64,000 nt of DNA from Cymodocea nodosa (taxonomy: Eukaryota > Streptophyta > Magnoliopsida > Alismatales > Cymodoceaceae): the NCBI GenBank assembly GCA_036874045.1, contig CM072344.1, positions 5,180,501 through 5,244,500 of the forward strand, written 5' to 3'. How positions within the stretch are numbered: position 1 is the stretch's first letter; each line of letters begins with the position of its first letter. The notes beneath the pieces were generated by a model, which saw nothing but the letters and a program-made list of their open reading frames with translations, had not been told where the DNA came from and made no database searches. A program made the position numbers and the translations under genes. Of this stretch, positions 44,571 through 58,192 are shown one piece after another.

Positions 44571-46683
44571 TGTTTAGAATGAAAAAGTGCATAATATTAA
44601 CGGTTAAATGATGGTTAATTACATAATATTTAGCTTATCATATGAGAAATTAAGCCATTATGTTATAATTGCACTGTTATATGCTTTAATGAAAGAATCT
44701 ACATAATTTCATAGAATTAATATTAATTTAGTGCATTTCTGAATTGTCAGTAAACTACAGGCTATGAAATTCTTAAGTATCCAAATTTTTTGTTATTTCG
44801 GATAGTTATGCTTAATGTACCGGACAGTTATGCTTAATGTACCGAAGAGTTATGTTTAAATTACCGAATAGTTAAGTTTTAAAAGAATATTTTATTATTT
44901 CCTAAAGTACATGTGTCTAAACCATAAGGTATGACTTAAGTGAACTTTTGGTGAGTTATCTATAACTATCCGGAATTACAACTAGGCATCGGATAGTTAT
45001 ATGTGTAACTCTCCGAAATCTCCTTTTATTTATAAAATAGCTGTGGACACATGTCATGCTCTAGAAGAATGACTTAAGTGGATTTTCGTTGAGTTATTTG
45101 TAACTATCTGAAATGTATCTAGGCATCAGATAGTTAGACCAGTAACTCTCCGAAATGTTTCTTTTATTATAAAACTACTGATGACACGTGTCGTGATCTG
45201 GAAGATTGACTTATGTTATATATCGGCGAGTTATCTGTAACTATTCGAAATGCACCTGAGCATCGAATAGTTAAACTTATGCACGAGTTTTATAGTTAAA
45301 TCAACGAAGCAAGTCTGTTGAGTTATCTGTAACTCCACAGACCATTTATTTTCTAATATGCCACTATAGCGGTTGCAGAAACAGGACAGTTGGAAGGAAA
45401 AATCACGATCGCACGTATCACGTAGGAATTCACTCATCGAAGGGAGAAGAAATCATCGTCGTTTATATGAATGAAGGAAATCCAACCGATCATTCAAGCA
45501 GAAGCAGTTACCACTGAAGAAAAATAAAATAAAAGAAGAAAAAAAGCAGTGGGTGTGATCGATGGGTGTGGCTAGTGTGTGTAGAGGAGGATCACTATCG
45601 GCAATTCTCTGAAGCACCACACCAACCATCATCACCACCACTATATTCACCAACCATCAGAGGTCTGTGAGGATACTTTCTTGATGTCGGGTCGATTCCG
45701 AGCCAAACATAATGCCTGACAACCATTGTGAGGAGTGATCGTGTCGCGAGAAGGGAAGCCATTTTCACCAAATGCCGACTCATATCTCAAGAGATCGTAA
45801 AGCTTCTAGCCTTGGTTTCGGGTTGATGCCTGTATGCTGAAGAGGAGATCATTTTGCAATTCTGGACTCGCGATTCTATAGGGAGATGAGACATAATTGT
45901 AAGTGGTTTAATTTTCAGTGGTGTAATCGCGTCGCATGTAGTGATGGAAGTATTTACTATCGACTGAGATTACTTTACATTTCAACTTTCACCCATTTTC
46001 ATGCTCATATCAAAACAAAAATACCAAAAACAACTTATCTGTGTTTATATTTTGTATTTGAGTGTTGTATTGTTTGTTTTGTATCATGATTAATGTTATC
46101 TTTGTCAGCGTTGTGATTGTTTTATGTTTGTTTTAGTTTTACAGTTTACTGAAATTGGTTCGTTCAAAAGACTTAAAGATTTTAATGGTTATTGTTTGAA
46201 TTATCTGAATGTTAGTATTGCCTAATGATAAATCTAGTGTTTATTAACATTAAAGAGCTTAATTGATGTTATTTATAATCTGTGGAACTGCTTAATGGTT
46301 GGCCGAATTCCTTTGTAAATAGCAGTATTAAATAGGAAAGACAGGCTCGTGGAGTTAACTTCTGTCCACGAGGTTAGTCCGTTGAGTTAGCCATAACTCA
46401 ACGAACTTAGTCCGTTGAGTTAACTGTAACTCAACAGAGAGCTTATTGAATATATAAATTTGATTGTTAAAAATGGAACAGTTCGCAATTCTTAAGCAAT
46501 TCCCTATGGGATCGACCTGTACTTGCATACTAATACAGTAGACACTGTGCACTTGCAGTTAAAACACAAATTGGAATTAATATCTAATTTGTGTGAAAAG
46601 TTGTTTGTATACTTCTAAAAAGAAATTTAGTGATATAGGCATAAAGATAAATTAACTAAGTAAAAATAGAAGTTAACAAATCC
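44571..46683 (+). repeat. Ty3/gypsy LTR, copy 2 (~2.1 kb)
   Basis: Starts TGTTTAGAATGAAAAAGTGC and ends near ACAAATCC. Hairpins: CGGATAGTTA type at 44755-45250, GTTGAGTTA type at 45300-45335 and 46350-46436. The TATA-like TATATAAAT is at 46451-46459, placing transcription start close to 46485. It is followed directly by a PBS-like repeat and a PBS, so it acts as the 5' LTR for the pol at 46820. It is also the 3' boundary of the ORF3-gag-F-box block. Confidence 0.9.
46381..46435. repeat. two perfect 9-bp hairpins, 33-bp period, just upstream of LTR TATA
   Basis: GTTGAGTTA, loop GCCA, TAACTCAAC (46381-46402), then GTTGAGTTA, loop ACTG, TAACTCAAC (46414-46435). The TATA-like box begins 16 bases later. 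Confidence 0.9.
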
Positions 46684-46725
46684 TAGTTTTTTTGGCTTAT
46701 TGCTAGGTAACTAATTCAAGTTTTC

Positions 46726-46743
46726 TGGCGCCGTTGCTGGGGA
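46726..46743 (+). promoter_or_regulatory. Ty3 primer-binding site (tRNA-Asp type)
   Basis: TGGCGCCGTTGCTGGGGA matches the PBS used by Athila-like plant elements. A second, decayed PBS-like stretch (TTGGCTTATTGCTAGGTAA, ~46692-46710) lies just upstream. Confidence 0.88.
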
Positions 46744-46819
46744 ATTCATATAAGCAACGGTTAGAGCTGTTTTGTTTTAATAGCCAGAGTGTTGTTTGTT
46801 TTCTTCTGTAATTGAGAAT

Positions 46820-49800
46820 ATGGCATATGCTTATGCTCAAAGATTTCTGAAACCTATAGTTAGCATATGTGAATTCTGCAATACTGAAGGTCACAGCATT
46901 TCTGACTGTTTGAAACTGAGACGTTTGCAGAAGGCTAGATCTCATGAACAACAAATGAATTATCTTCAATATAATAGAGCCGAGTATGAGAATCCTATAG
47001 TTTACCCAACTGATGGTTAGTATAGAATGTGTAATATGTTGAGAGACACGAAAGTTTGGGATAGGTATGACAGATTGGAGCGTAGTATAGAGCAAAACCT
47101 GGACAAACTAGAATACTTTATGTGTCAACAACAAGAAGTCAACCAATTAAATTATAAGGAAGCATATTCAGAACCTAAAATGGATATAATATATGAAACT
47201 GAAAAAATCATAATGAAAATTGATCAAAAATTGAATGCAATGAGATTAGATGATCTGGAAAGAAAACTAAAAGCATTGGACGAATATACAATGAAAATAC
47301 AAGTTATGCAATAGGACAATGAAAATTATAATGTTATAGATCTGCATAATTTGCAAAATATATAGCCAAAAGAAAATACTAATGCAAGAGAATTTAAAGA
47401 ATGCACTTTAAAACTAAAAACAATTGAAGATCATAATCACGAAAATAATATACAAAAACATCATGAGAGTAACGAAAATCTGGAAGATGTATCATTAAGA
47501 TTTGGAACTAATATACCACTAAGAACTCAAAATGAAAATAATATGAAGGTGGATAATAGTAAAAATCAAAATGATAATGAAAATGTAATAGTTGAAAATC
47601 AAGAAATCAATGAAGAACAATCTGAATCTGTTAATGAGACTAAAAATGATCAAACAAATCAAACGAAAGAAAAAGAATCTATTAAATCACAATCTTTAGC
47701 ACCCTATCCTGAAAGATTACAACAAACAATACCTGAAAAATAAGAAAAAATTAGAGAAATTTTTGAAAAAGTACAAGTTAACATTCCTTTGTTAGATCTA
47801 TTGCAGAAAATGCCACCTTGTGCTAAATTTTTGAAGGATTGGTGTACTAAGAAAAGAGAGCAAAAAGTTCTTAGAAATGTCTTTTTAGCTGAGCAAAGTA
47901 GTTCCCCATTTCTGCCACAAATTCCTAAAATGTTATCTGATCCTAGAATCCCTGTTATATCATGCACCATAGGAAATATCATTCTAGAAAGAACCTTAAT
48001 AGACTTAGGTGCAAGTATAAATGTTATGCCAAGTGATATATTTGCATCCTTAGGATTAGAAGGCTTAACTCCTACTAGTACAGTTATTCAATTAGTTGAT
48101 AGAAGTATAAGATACCCTAGAGGAAAAATAGAGGATGTCTTAATTAAAATCAAAAACTTTATATATCCTATTGATATTGTAATTTTGGATTCCCAACAAA
48201 TTAAGCATAAAAATAGTGATACATCTTTAATTTTGGGAAGGTCATTTTTAGCAACATCAGGGGATGTTATAAATTGTAAAACTGGACTAATGAAGTTAGC
48301 ATATGGTAATGAGGATACTCAATTAAATGTTTTCAAACCAGAAAGGTTTGAGGAGTTAGAAATGTCCTTACATACCATAGACTTTTTAGATGATGGAGGA
48401 GATATGTTAGATGATGTGATTCAAGAAGAATTAAATAGGCAAATCAATTTTGAAACTTTAGAGGAAAGTGAAAGCATAAATATAGAAGGAGATCTGGAAG
48501 AAATTAATTTAGAAAATGATGATGTTCAATTAGGAGCTCTAGCTTCTGATGGGTAACATTTAGAATTAAAACCTTTACATCCTAAATTAACCTATATATT
48601 TCTGGAAGAGAAACGAACCCGTCCAATCATTATTGCTTCAGATTTAAAAGAGGATCAAATAGCTAAATTAAAAGATGTAGTAAAAAGTTATAAAGAAGCA
48701 ATAGGATGGACTATGACTGATATAAAAAGGTTAAGTTCAACTTTAAGCTGTCACCACATATATTTAGAAGAGAATGCTAAACCTGTTAGAATTCCTGAGA
48801 GGAGATTAAATCCAAACCTTAAAGAAGTAGTCAGGAAGGAAATAGTGAAATGGTTAGATAATGACATAATTTATCCGATTTCTGATAGCTTGTGGGTTAG
48901 CTCAATCCATGTAGTTCCCAAGAAATCATGATTAACAGTTATTAGGAATGAAAGTCAAGACTTGATACCTACTAGAATTCAATCAGGCTAGAGAGTATGT
49001 ATAGATTATAGAAAACTGAATACTGTGACTAGGAAAGATCATTTTCCCTTATCTTTTATAGATCAAATGCTGAAAAGATTAGCAGGGCAAGAATATTTTT
49101 GTTTCCTAGACAGGTATTCAGGTTATAATCAAATTCAAGTAGCATTAGGGGATCAAGAGAAAACAACTTTCACCTATCCTAATGGAACTTATGCTTTTAA
49201 GAGAATGCCATTCGGATTATGCAATGCACCAACTACCTTTCAAATGTGTATGCAGGGCATATTTACTAGAATGACTGAAGATTTCTTAGAAATATTTATG
49301 GATGATTTTACTGTATATGGAAACTCATATGAAGTTTGTTTAAAAAATTTAGACCAAATATTAAAATGTTGTGTGGAAAAAAATCTGGTTTTAAATTGGG
49401 AAAAATGTTACTTCATGGTTAAACAAGGAATAGTCTTAGGGCATGTTGTTTCTAAGAAAGGGTTGGAAGTAGATAAAGCTAAAATAGAAGTAATTTCTAA
49501 TCTACAGAACCTAAATCAGTAAAAGATATTAGATCATTTCTAGGACATGCTGGTTTTGATAGAAGATTTATTAAAGACTTTAGCAATATAGTTAGACCTT
49601 TAACTAATCTATTAAAAGATGTCCCATTCAACTTTGATAAAAATTGCAAGGAAGCATTTTTCAGACTTAAAACTAGCTTAATTTCAACTCCTATAATTCA
49701 AGCACCTGATTAGAGCCATCCATTTGAATTAATGTATGATGTATCTGATTTTACTATAGGAGTAGTGTTGGGATAGAAGATAGAAAAATCTCGTAGAGTG

Positions 49801-51407
49801 ATTCATTATGCAAGCAAAGCCTTAAATGATGCTCAAGTTAATTACACAACTACTGAAAAAGAATTATTAGCTATTGTGTTTGCCTTAGAAAAGTTTAGAT
49901 CATATCTGATTGGAGCTAAAGTAATAGTATACACGGATCATTCAGCTTTAAAACATCTAATAGCAAAAAAAGAGACTAGGCCTAGATTGATCTGATGGAT
50001 ATTATTATTACAAGAATTTGATCTAGAAATTAAAGATAAAAAAGGTTGTGAGAATATAGTAGCAGATCATTTATCAAGATTACAAATAGAAAAATCAAAT
50101 ATTGAAATTATGGATAATTTTTCTGATGAACAATTAATGACCATCAACACAATACCTTGGTATGCAGACATAGTTAATTACTTAGTTACTAGTTTAACAC
50201 CTAAGGATTAGAATAGACAGGATAAGAAATTATTTTTCTCAAGAGTAAAATATTACTATTGGGAAGACCTATACTTATTTAAGAAATGTCTTGATCTGGT
50301 TTTAAGGAGGTGTGTTCTAGAAACTGAATATTAGAGCATATTGTCTTTCTGTCATGACCAAGCTTGTGGAGGGCATTTTGGGGGAAAACTACTACAAAAA
50401 TTCTGCAATGTGGGTTTTATTGGCCAACACTATTCAAAGATGCTCATAAATATTGCTTAAGTTGTTTAAGATGTCAACAAATAGGAAGAATATCAAAGAG
50501 GAATATGATACCTCTTAATCCTATTGTTGATGTTGAAATCTTTGATGTGTGGGGAATAGATTTTATGGGTCCATTTCCTATGTCTAATCAATTTAATTAC
50601 ATATTGTTGGGGGTGGATTATGTATCTAAATGAATAGAAGCTATTCCTATAAAAACTAATGATAACAAAGTGGTAATACAATTTATAAGAACCAATATAT
50701 TTGCCAAATTTGAAATACCTAGAGATATTATCAGTGATAGAGGAACTCATTTCTGTAATAGAAGTTTTGAAGCCTTAATGAAGAAATATAGAGTAAACCA
50801 CAAAATTGCAACATCATATCATCTGCAAACAAATGGACAAGTAGAAAGTGCTAACAAACAAATTAAGTTAATCTTAGAAAAAGTAGTAAATCCTACTAGA
50901 ATAGATTGGGCTAATAGATTGATAGATGCACTTTGGGCTTATAGAACTACTTATAAGACAAGCTTAGGTATGTTACCTTTTAGGCTAGTATATGAAAAAA
51001 GTTATCATTTACCAGCTGAAATAGAACATAAAGCTTATTGGGCATTAAAAACTCTGAACACTAATTTAAATCAAGCTGCTGAAAATAGGAAAATACAATT
51101 AATTGAATTAGAAGAATTTAGAAATGAAGCTTATTCGAAGATTGTAAGAGAAAAAGAGAAAATGAAATTCTGGCATGATAGGAAAATTATTCCAAAAAGC
51201 TTTGAAATAGGACAAGAAGTATATCTTTACATGGTTAGACTCCATAACCATCTAGGAAAATTAAGATCTAGATGGGCAGGACCTTACATAGTTCGAAATA
51301 TTTATCTTTATGAAGATTGAGATTGACAATCCTAAAAATCAGAATATCTTTAAAGTAAATGGACAAAGACCTAGACCTATTCTGAAAATACCAAAAAGCT
51401 CCTTTGG
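46820..51407 (+). pseudogene. pol: Ty3/gypsy pol, longest copy: zinc finger-PR-RT-RH-IN
   Basis: ATG 46820 is 77 nt after the PBS and opens straight into a zinc knuckle (CEFCNTEGHSISDC). Order: coiled/acidic linker, LAPYPERLQQ, NIPLLDLLQKMPP, protease DLGASINVMPSD (~48002), LILGRSFLAT, RT (KLNTVTRKDHFP, catalytic FMDDF ~49305), RNase H (TDHSALKHL), integrase (CLSCLRCQQIG, GIDFMGPFP, SDRGTHFC, GQVESANKQIK), ending SFG where a copia LTR inserted. Damage: stops at 47018, 47312, 47741, 48554, 48929 and 48989; a 1-base deletion at ~49505; a 4-base deletion at ~50387; later stops, many TGG to TAG/TGA. No capsid domain precedes protease: the gag ORFs of this window lie elsewhere. Confidence 0.93.
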
Positions 51408-52990
51408 TGTAGGATCGTATGGCTACACAAGAGGGGGGTGAATTGTGTATTTTTAATATTTTCTGAAATATAATTGAAACTTTAAAACTCAAAAACAAGT
51501 TGAGACATTATTTTCATAAAATCATTTTTATTCAAGGTTTCAATTACAATATACAATTCAATTCTCTTTAGAAATTGTAGATGCAATTATAACTCGATAT
51601 CATGTATCACCTAAACAATTTCATAACTACAAAAAGAGAAAACTAATTTACGAATTTAAAACATTTCTCCCTGTTTGAGATCTTTCTTCTTCTTCTTTTT
51701 CTTCTTTCGCAATTCTTCAGTGACGAATATCTTGTCTTTCTCTACTTCATCGAATTTGCTTTCTTCTAATACTTTAAATCTTCAGTGACATAAATAATAC
51801 CTTGTTCTACTTCGCTGAATTTTCTTCCACCTGATACTTCAAATCTTCAACGACATAAATTTAACATTTTTTGCTTTACTGAATTTTCTTCCACTTGAGA
51901 GATTTTCCCCGAAGAGGTGTTTTTGATCCCTGAAAAAGATTTTTCTTTTGGTGTGCAGGGATAGTTTGATCAACGAGAATTCTATGCCTTTTATACTGTA
52001 TCTTCATTTCATGCATATCCTTCACGTTTAATCACTACCAGTTTTCCACTTCTCCATGTCTTTTCTTTTTCCTTCATCGAAACACATACGTTCTAACCCA
52101 CGTTTATATTTCAAATTTTCTTTAATCATCAGTCTTAGATCTCTAAAAAATTTCCTGCAAAATAAACTTTCTCATCCAAAGAATTTTCCATCAAGTGTAA
52201 TAATAAGTCGTTACTTTAATGTTAACTAAACAAATAACACAAGTATATATATAACTTAACGTTTCTAACTTAACGAGTTCTTCATGTGCCATTTCATGTG
52301 ACAAGTATTGTAACTAACTCAACGAACTAGCTTAACCTTTCTTTCGGAAGGTTAAACGATAACTCACAGAAAACAATTTAAGTTTCGGATAGTTACGGTT
52401 GTAAGTCACCGAAAAACTCTTTATACCATAAAACTAGTGAGACACGTGTCAAGACCTGAAAATATGACTTAAGCTACCTTTCGGATAGTTACGACTATAA
52501 GTCTCCGAAAAAACTTTAACTCACCGATTCAGTAATAAACAAATGTTTTTATAATAAGAATTTTACCACGTGCAAAAAATAACAACTTAAGTTTATAACG
52601 CTAAGCGTTGCCTTAGTGTTCAATATAGCAACTCAATGCGTTTAATTATGTTAACTTAACAAGTTAAACATGTGCACCTCATGTGATACAATACAACATT
52701 CGTAACTTATAATTTCACCACGTGTATAGCACTAACTTAACGAGTTTGTCTCTTCTTTTACTCACTAACTTAACGAGTTATCACGTGACCTATTTTAACC
52801 TTTAAGCCTCTAACTTAACGAGTTCTCACGTGACCTCTATACAAACAAAACTCTAACTTAACGAGTTGTCTAAACGTGCACTGTTCATGATACAGAAGAT
52901 ATAACTTTAAAACATATCATGATTTTCAATAAAAACACACGTTAACTTAACGTTTATTTAAATGAGAAATTAATGCAACGAAACGACTAG
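51408..52990 (-). repeat. copia LTR family S, copy S4, end truncated
   Basis: Begins (plus strand) TGTAGGATCGTATGG directly in the last codons of the Ty3 pol. The TATA box on the minus strand is at 51987-51995. It breaks off at GAAACGACTAG (52990) instead of running on to ATACTCAACA; the ORF3-like gene follows at once. 52330-52530 holds CGGATAGTTACGG / TCACCGAAAA hairpins not present in S1-S3. Confidence 0.85.
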
Positions 52991-54259
52991 CCTTCTTCAG
53001 AATCTATAGAAGCAGAGTTTGAGAATCCACAGCATGACTCAATGGAAATATCTGTTGAACAAAATGAACAATTACAGACAGATACACTTGCTGTAGAATT
53101 TATGGAAACATTGAACTCTGATCATTCTATAGAGACTAAACAGATGAATGTTGAGCATATTGAAGACGTTCCTAACACTGTTGAAGTTGAAGAATCAAGC
53201 TTACCTGAGCAGCTTCAAGATAATATTTTGGAAGAGGAACAACATGACATTCATTTTGAAGAAGAGGTTTTTGAAGATGAATTAAACTCTGAATCACAAC
53301 TTCAGGTATCACCTTCTCTATGTACAGTATTACGAATTCAAGGTAATTCAATTCATTTTAGATTTGAAGAAGCATTGCAGAAATACAATAATCTAATTAC
53401 ATGTCAGATTTTGCATGCTCGTCCAATAAAGTTCAGAAATTTGATGGAAATAAGGGATCTATTTGAGTTTCAAGGCCTCATTCAATTCTTGCCAATTGGA
53501 ACGAAATGGAAGCAATACATAGAGCTTATTACAGCTTTTTATAGCAACTAGTCAAGAATGGAAATTTCCTAACAACTCAAATAAATCAACAAGAGTTTAT
53601 ATTGTCTCCTGAGTTAATTTTTGAAGTTTTAGGATTAAAGAATGAAGGTGTTGTTGTTACAAACAGATTTGACATGATTAGACAACTGGAATGGAACATT
53701 CAATCTTTATCAAAAATTCCAGATGTATATTCTAAAATGAGATTAATGGAAAATCTAAATGCAGAGGCAATGTTTATTGCAAATATATTGCATGCAACTT
53801 TATTTCAAAGAGTTGGACACAATTTGGAAGTCAGCAGAAGCTGTTTATATGCAACTTATGGCCTATTGAATAGAATTCAAATCAATTGGTTTGATGTTTT
53901 TACTTCTCAACTACAGCATATGAGTTCAAAGTTATTTTATGGTGATGCTGTATGTAGAATCCTTGCAAGTCAATTGACTTTATCCGATTGGCCATCTAAA
54001 ACTAAAGGCATGAGAGCATTTAGTGTTAAAGATTTGCAAAAATTCCAGGTCATGCATAAACCTCAATGACAACAACAACAACCTAATTATATAGACCATA
54101 TATATATAACAACAACAACAAAGTTATTTAGTTCAAGTAGAACAGCAAACCCACCTACCTCCTGACTTAGATGCAGTGCTTAACGACATCAGAAATGATA
54201 TTAGGCATCTAGGAGATAAAATATGTAATGCTATAAGTGATATACTTAGGAGGAGTTGA
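52991..54259 (+). pseudogene. ORF3-like gene (second subfamily), 5' truncated
   Basis: Enters mid-gene and matches 13145-13935 (inverted): DIHFEEEVFEDELNSESQLQ, SIHFRFEEALQKYNNLI, NLMEIRDLFEFQGLIQF, ELITAFYSN, then past a frame break ELIFEVLGLKNEGVVV, QINWFDVFTSQLQHMSSKLF, and YGDAVCR. These last motifs align with NWFAIFISKL...LFYGD of ORF3 at 3034. After TGA 54067 the frame shifts, and LPPDLDAVLNDIRNDIRHLG runs to TGA 54257. This gives the C-terminus missing from the minus-strand copy. Function unknown; it lies downstream of a Ty3 pol, separated by a copia LTR. Confidence 0.72.
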
Positions 54260-54720
54260 TAACTGTTTTTGTTTGTTTCTGAATACAAAATGTAATGTTT
54301 GTATTACTTGTTTGATTCATTGAACAATACATTTTTCTGTAAATGTGTTCAATTATTATTCTTGTTTACAGAAAGAGTTGTTGTAAATATATCTCTTATA
54401 TATATATATTCTCTGTAATTATCTTTTTGATTAATGACAAAAAGGGGGAGAAATATTATAAAAAGATGATTATGATCTTAATTGCATATATATTATAAAA
54501 GGAGATGATATTTAAATGGTTATTGTAATCTAACAGATGAAAATTAGAAAACTGATACTTATATAATTATTGACATCTAAGAGTTTTAGTTCCAAACAAT
54601 AGAAATAAGCTTAAGTGAACTTAAGTCAACAAACTTGTTTGTTGAATTAAAAGTTAACCCAACAAAGGTGCTTTGTTGAGTTAAACATATTTCATAATTG
54701 ATTTAATATGGTTTTGTCAT
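54260..54720 (+). other. 3' trailer of the ORF3-like gene with PPT-like tract
   Basis: No ORF. GACAAAAAGGGGGAGAAA at ~54438-54455 is a polypurine tract of copia type (compare AAAAAGGGGGAGAT at 56493). Hairpin-like TTTGTTGAATTA / TTAACCCAACAAA / TTTGTTGAGTTA words lie at 54635-54690. It ends at the Ty3 LTR without that family's own PPT. Confidence 0.5.
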
Positions 54721-56447
54721 TGTTTAGAATGAAAAAGTGCATATTATTAACAGTTAAATGATGGTTAATTGCATAATATTTAGCTTATCATATAAGAATT
54801 AAGCCATTATGTTATAATTGCACTGTTATATGCTTTAATTGAAGAATTTGCTTAATGTGGGGGAATTAATGTTTATTTAGTACATTTATGAACTGTCAGT
54901 AAGTTACAAGCTATGAAATTCTTAAGTATCCGAAATGCACCTGAGCATCGGATAGTTAAATTTATGCACGTGTTGAATTTAAATGCTTTAGAATATCACG
55001 TGAGATGCACATGTTTAACTCGTTAAGTTAGCATAACTATACGCATTGAGTTACATGAATATTAAACTAAGGTAACGCGTTATGTTAGCAGTTTATTTCT
55101 TTATATTTTCTAATATGCCACTATAGCGGTTGCAGAAACAAACAGTTGGAAGAGAAAAACCACGTTTGCACGTATCACGCAGGAATTCAATCGTGTATGG
55201 AGAAGAAAGCATCGTCGTTGATATGAATGAAGGAAATCCAACTGACTATTCAAGCAGAAGCAATTACTACTGAAGAAATATAAAAGAAAAGAAGAAAAAA
55301 AGAAGAGAGTGTGTGATCGATGGGCGGACAATGTGTGCAGAGGAGGATCGGCGTCGCAATTCTCTGAAGTACCACACCAACCATCATCATCACCATGACC
55401 ACACCATAATCACCAACCATCAAAGGTCTGTGAGGATACTTGCCTGATGTCGGGTCGATTCCGAGCCAAACACAGTGCCTGACAACCATTGTGTGGAGTG
55501 ATCGCGTTGCGGGAAGAGAAGCCATTTTCACCAAGCGCCGACTCATATTTCAGGAGATAGTAAAGCTTTTAGCCTTGGCTTCGGGTTGATGCCTATATGC
55601 TAAAGAGGAGATCATCTTGCAATTCTAGACTCGCGATTCTATAGGGAGAGGAGACAGAATTGTAAGTGGTTTAATTTTCAATGGTGTAATCGTGTTGCAA
55701 GTAGTGTCGGAAGTATTTAATGTCAAGTGAGATTACTTTACAATTTCACCTGTCGCCCATTTCCATGTTCATATTAAAACAAAAATACCAAAAATAATTT
55801 ATCTATGTTTGTATGTTGTATGTTGTATTTGAGTGTTGTATTGTTTGTGTTGTATCGTGATTAATGTTATCTTTGTTAGTTTTGTGATTGTTTTATGTTT
55901 ATTTTAGTTTTACAGTTTACTGAAATTGGTTCGTTCAAAAGGCTTAAAGATTTTAATGGTTACTGTTTGAATTATCTGAATGTTAGTATTGCTCAATGAT
56001 AAATCCAATGTTAACTAGCATTAAAGAGCTTAATTGATGTTATTTACAATCTATGGAATCGCCCAATGGTTGGCCGAATTCCTCTGTAAATAGCAGTATT
56101 AGAAAGAAAAGTCAGGCTTGTGGAGTTAACTTAAGTCCACGAGGTTAGTTCGTTGAGTTATCCATAACTCAACGAATTTAATCCGTTGAGTTAGCTGTAA
56201 TTCAACGGAGAGCTTATTGAATATATAAATTTGATTTTTAACAAGCAAATAATTCTCAAGTTCGTCAGCAATTCCCTGTGGGATCGACCTGTACTTGCAC
56301 ACTAATACAATAGATACTATGCACTTGCAGTTAAAATACAAATTGGAATTAATATCTAAATTGTATTAAATGTTGTTTGTTAACTTCTAAAAGAAAGAAT
56401 AGGCATGAAGATAAATTAACTAAGTAAAAACAGAAGTAACAAATCCA
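54721..56447 (+). repeat. Ty3/gypsy LTR, copy 3 (~1.7 kb)
   Basis: Starts TGTTTAGAATGAAAAAGTGC and ends ACAAATCCA, with a decayed PBS after it (TCTAGTATAGTGCTGGGAAA, ~56455). It is shorter in U3 because most CGGATAGTTA hairpins are missing between ~54950 and 55080, which instead carry AACTCGTTAAGTTAGC. GTTGAGTTA hairpins lie at 56150-56212, then TATATAAAT at ~56222. Confidence 0.87.
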
Positions 56448-56490
56448 AGTTTTTCTAGTATAGTGCTGGGAAAACCTAAACAGTTATCAT

Positions 56491-58192
56491 CAAAAAGGGG
56501 GAGATTGTTGAGTATTTTGTTTTGATGATGTGTGCTAAATGAAAAATAATCATATTTGGTCAATTACTATTGCTTGTGAAAAGAAATTAAAATCATCAAT
56601 TAATACAAAAAAAACTTACTGGCATAAATACTTGTCTGTATTGGATCTGAAGTTTACTAGTCGTTTTGTTGCATTAATTTCTCATTTAACTAAACGTGTG
56701 TTTTTATTGAAAAGCATCATATGTTTTAAAGTTATATCTTCTGTATCATGAACAGTGCACGTTTAGACAACTCGTTAAGTTAGAGTTTTGTTTGTATAGA
56801 GGTCACGTGAGAACTCATTAAGTTAGAGGCTTAAAGGTTAAAATAGGTCATGTGATAACTCGTTAAGTTAGTAAGTAAAAGAAGAGACGAACTCGTTAAG
56901 TTAGTGTTATACACGTGGTGAAATTATAAGTTATGAATGTTGTATTGTATCACGTGAGGTGCACATGTTTAACTCGTTAAGTTAACATAACTAAACACGT
57001 TGAGTTGCTATATTGAACACTAAGGCAACGCGTTAGCTTAGCGTTATAAACTTAAGTTGTTATTTTTTGCATGTAGTAAAATTCTTATTATAAAAACATT
57101 TATTTATTACTGAATCAGTGAGTTAAAGTTTTTTCGGAGACTTACAGTCGTAACTATCCGAAAGGTAACTTAAGTCATGTTTTCAGGTCTTGACACGTGT
57201 CTCACTAGTTTTATGGTATAAAGAGTTTTTCGGTGACTTATAACCGTAATTATCCGAAACTTAAACTATTTTCGGTGAGTTATCATTTAACCTTCCGAAA
57301 GAAAGGTTAAGTTGGTTCGTTGAGTTAGCATAACACCATGGACTTAGTTCGTTGAGTTAGCTACAGTACTTGTCACGTGAAATAGCACATGAGGAACTCG
57401 TTAAGTTAGAAACGTTAAGTTATATATACTTGTGTTACTCGTTTAGTTAACATTAAAGTAACGACTTATTATTACACTTGATGGAAAATTCTTTGGACGA
57501 GAAAGTTTATTTTGTAGGAAATTTTTCAGAGATCTAGGACTGATGATTAAAGAAAAATTTGAAATATAAACATGAGTCAGAACGTGTGTGTTTCGATGAA
57601 GGAAAAAGAAAAGACGTGCAGAAGTGAAAAACTGGTAGTGATTAAATGTGAAAGATATGCATGAAATGAAGATACAGTATAAAAGGCATAGAATTCTCGT
57701 TGATCAAACTATCCTTGCACACCAAAAGAAAAATCTTTTTCAGGGATCAAAAACACCTCTTCGGGGAAAATCTCTCAGGTGGAAGAAAATTCAGTGAAGT
57801 AGAACAAGGTATTATTTATGTCACTGAAGATTTAAAGTATCAGAAGAAAACAAATTTGGTGAAGCAGAGAAAGACAAGATATTCGTCACTGAAGAAGAAA
57901 AAGAAGAAGAAGAAAGATCTCAAACAGGGAGAAATGTTTTAAATTCTGCAAATTAGTTTTCTCTGTTTGTAGTTATGAAATTGTTTAGATGATTCATGGT
58001 ATCGAGTTATAATTGCATCTACAATTTCTGAGGAGAATTGAATTGTATATTGTAATTAAAACCTTGAATAAAAATGATTTTATGAAAATAATGTCTCGAC
58101 TTGTTTTTGAGTTTTAAAGTTTCAATTATATTTTAGAAAATATTAAAAATACACAATTCACCCCCTCTCTTGTGTAGCCATACGTTCCTACA
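56491..58192 (+). repeat. copia PPT plus LTR family S, copy S5
   Basis: The PPT CAAAAAGGGGGAGAT (56491-56505) directly precedes TGTTGAGTATTTTG, so this is a 3' LTR. It ends ACGTTCCTACA at 58192. TATA TATAAAAGG is at 57678-57686. U3 has CACGTGA words (56800-57010) plus the CGGAGACTTA...TATCCGAAA hairpin block (57115-57300) shared with S4 and S6. The copia body upstream is gone: a Ty3 LTR abuts instead. Confidence 0.9.
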
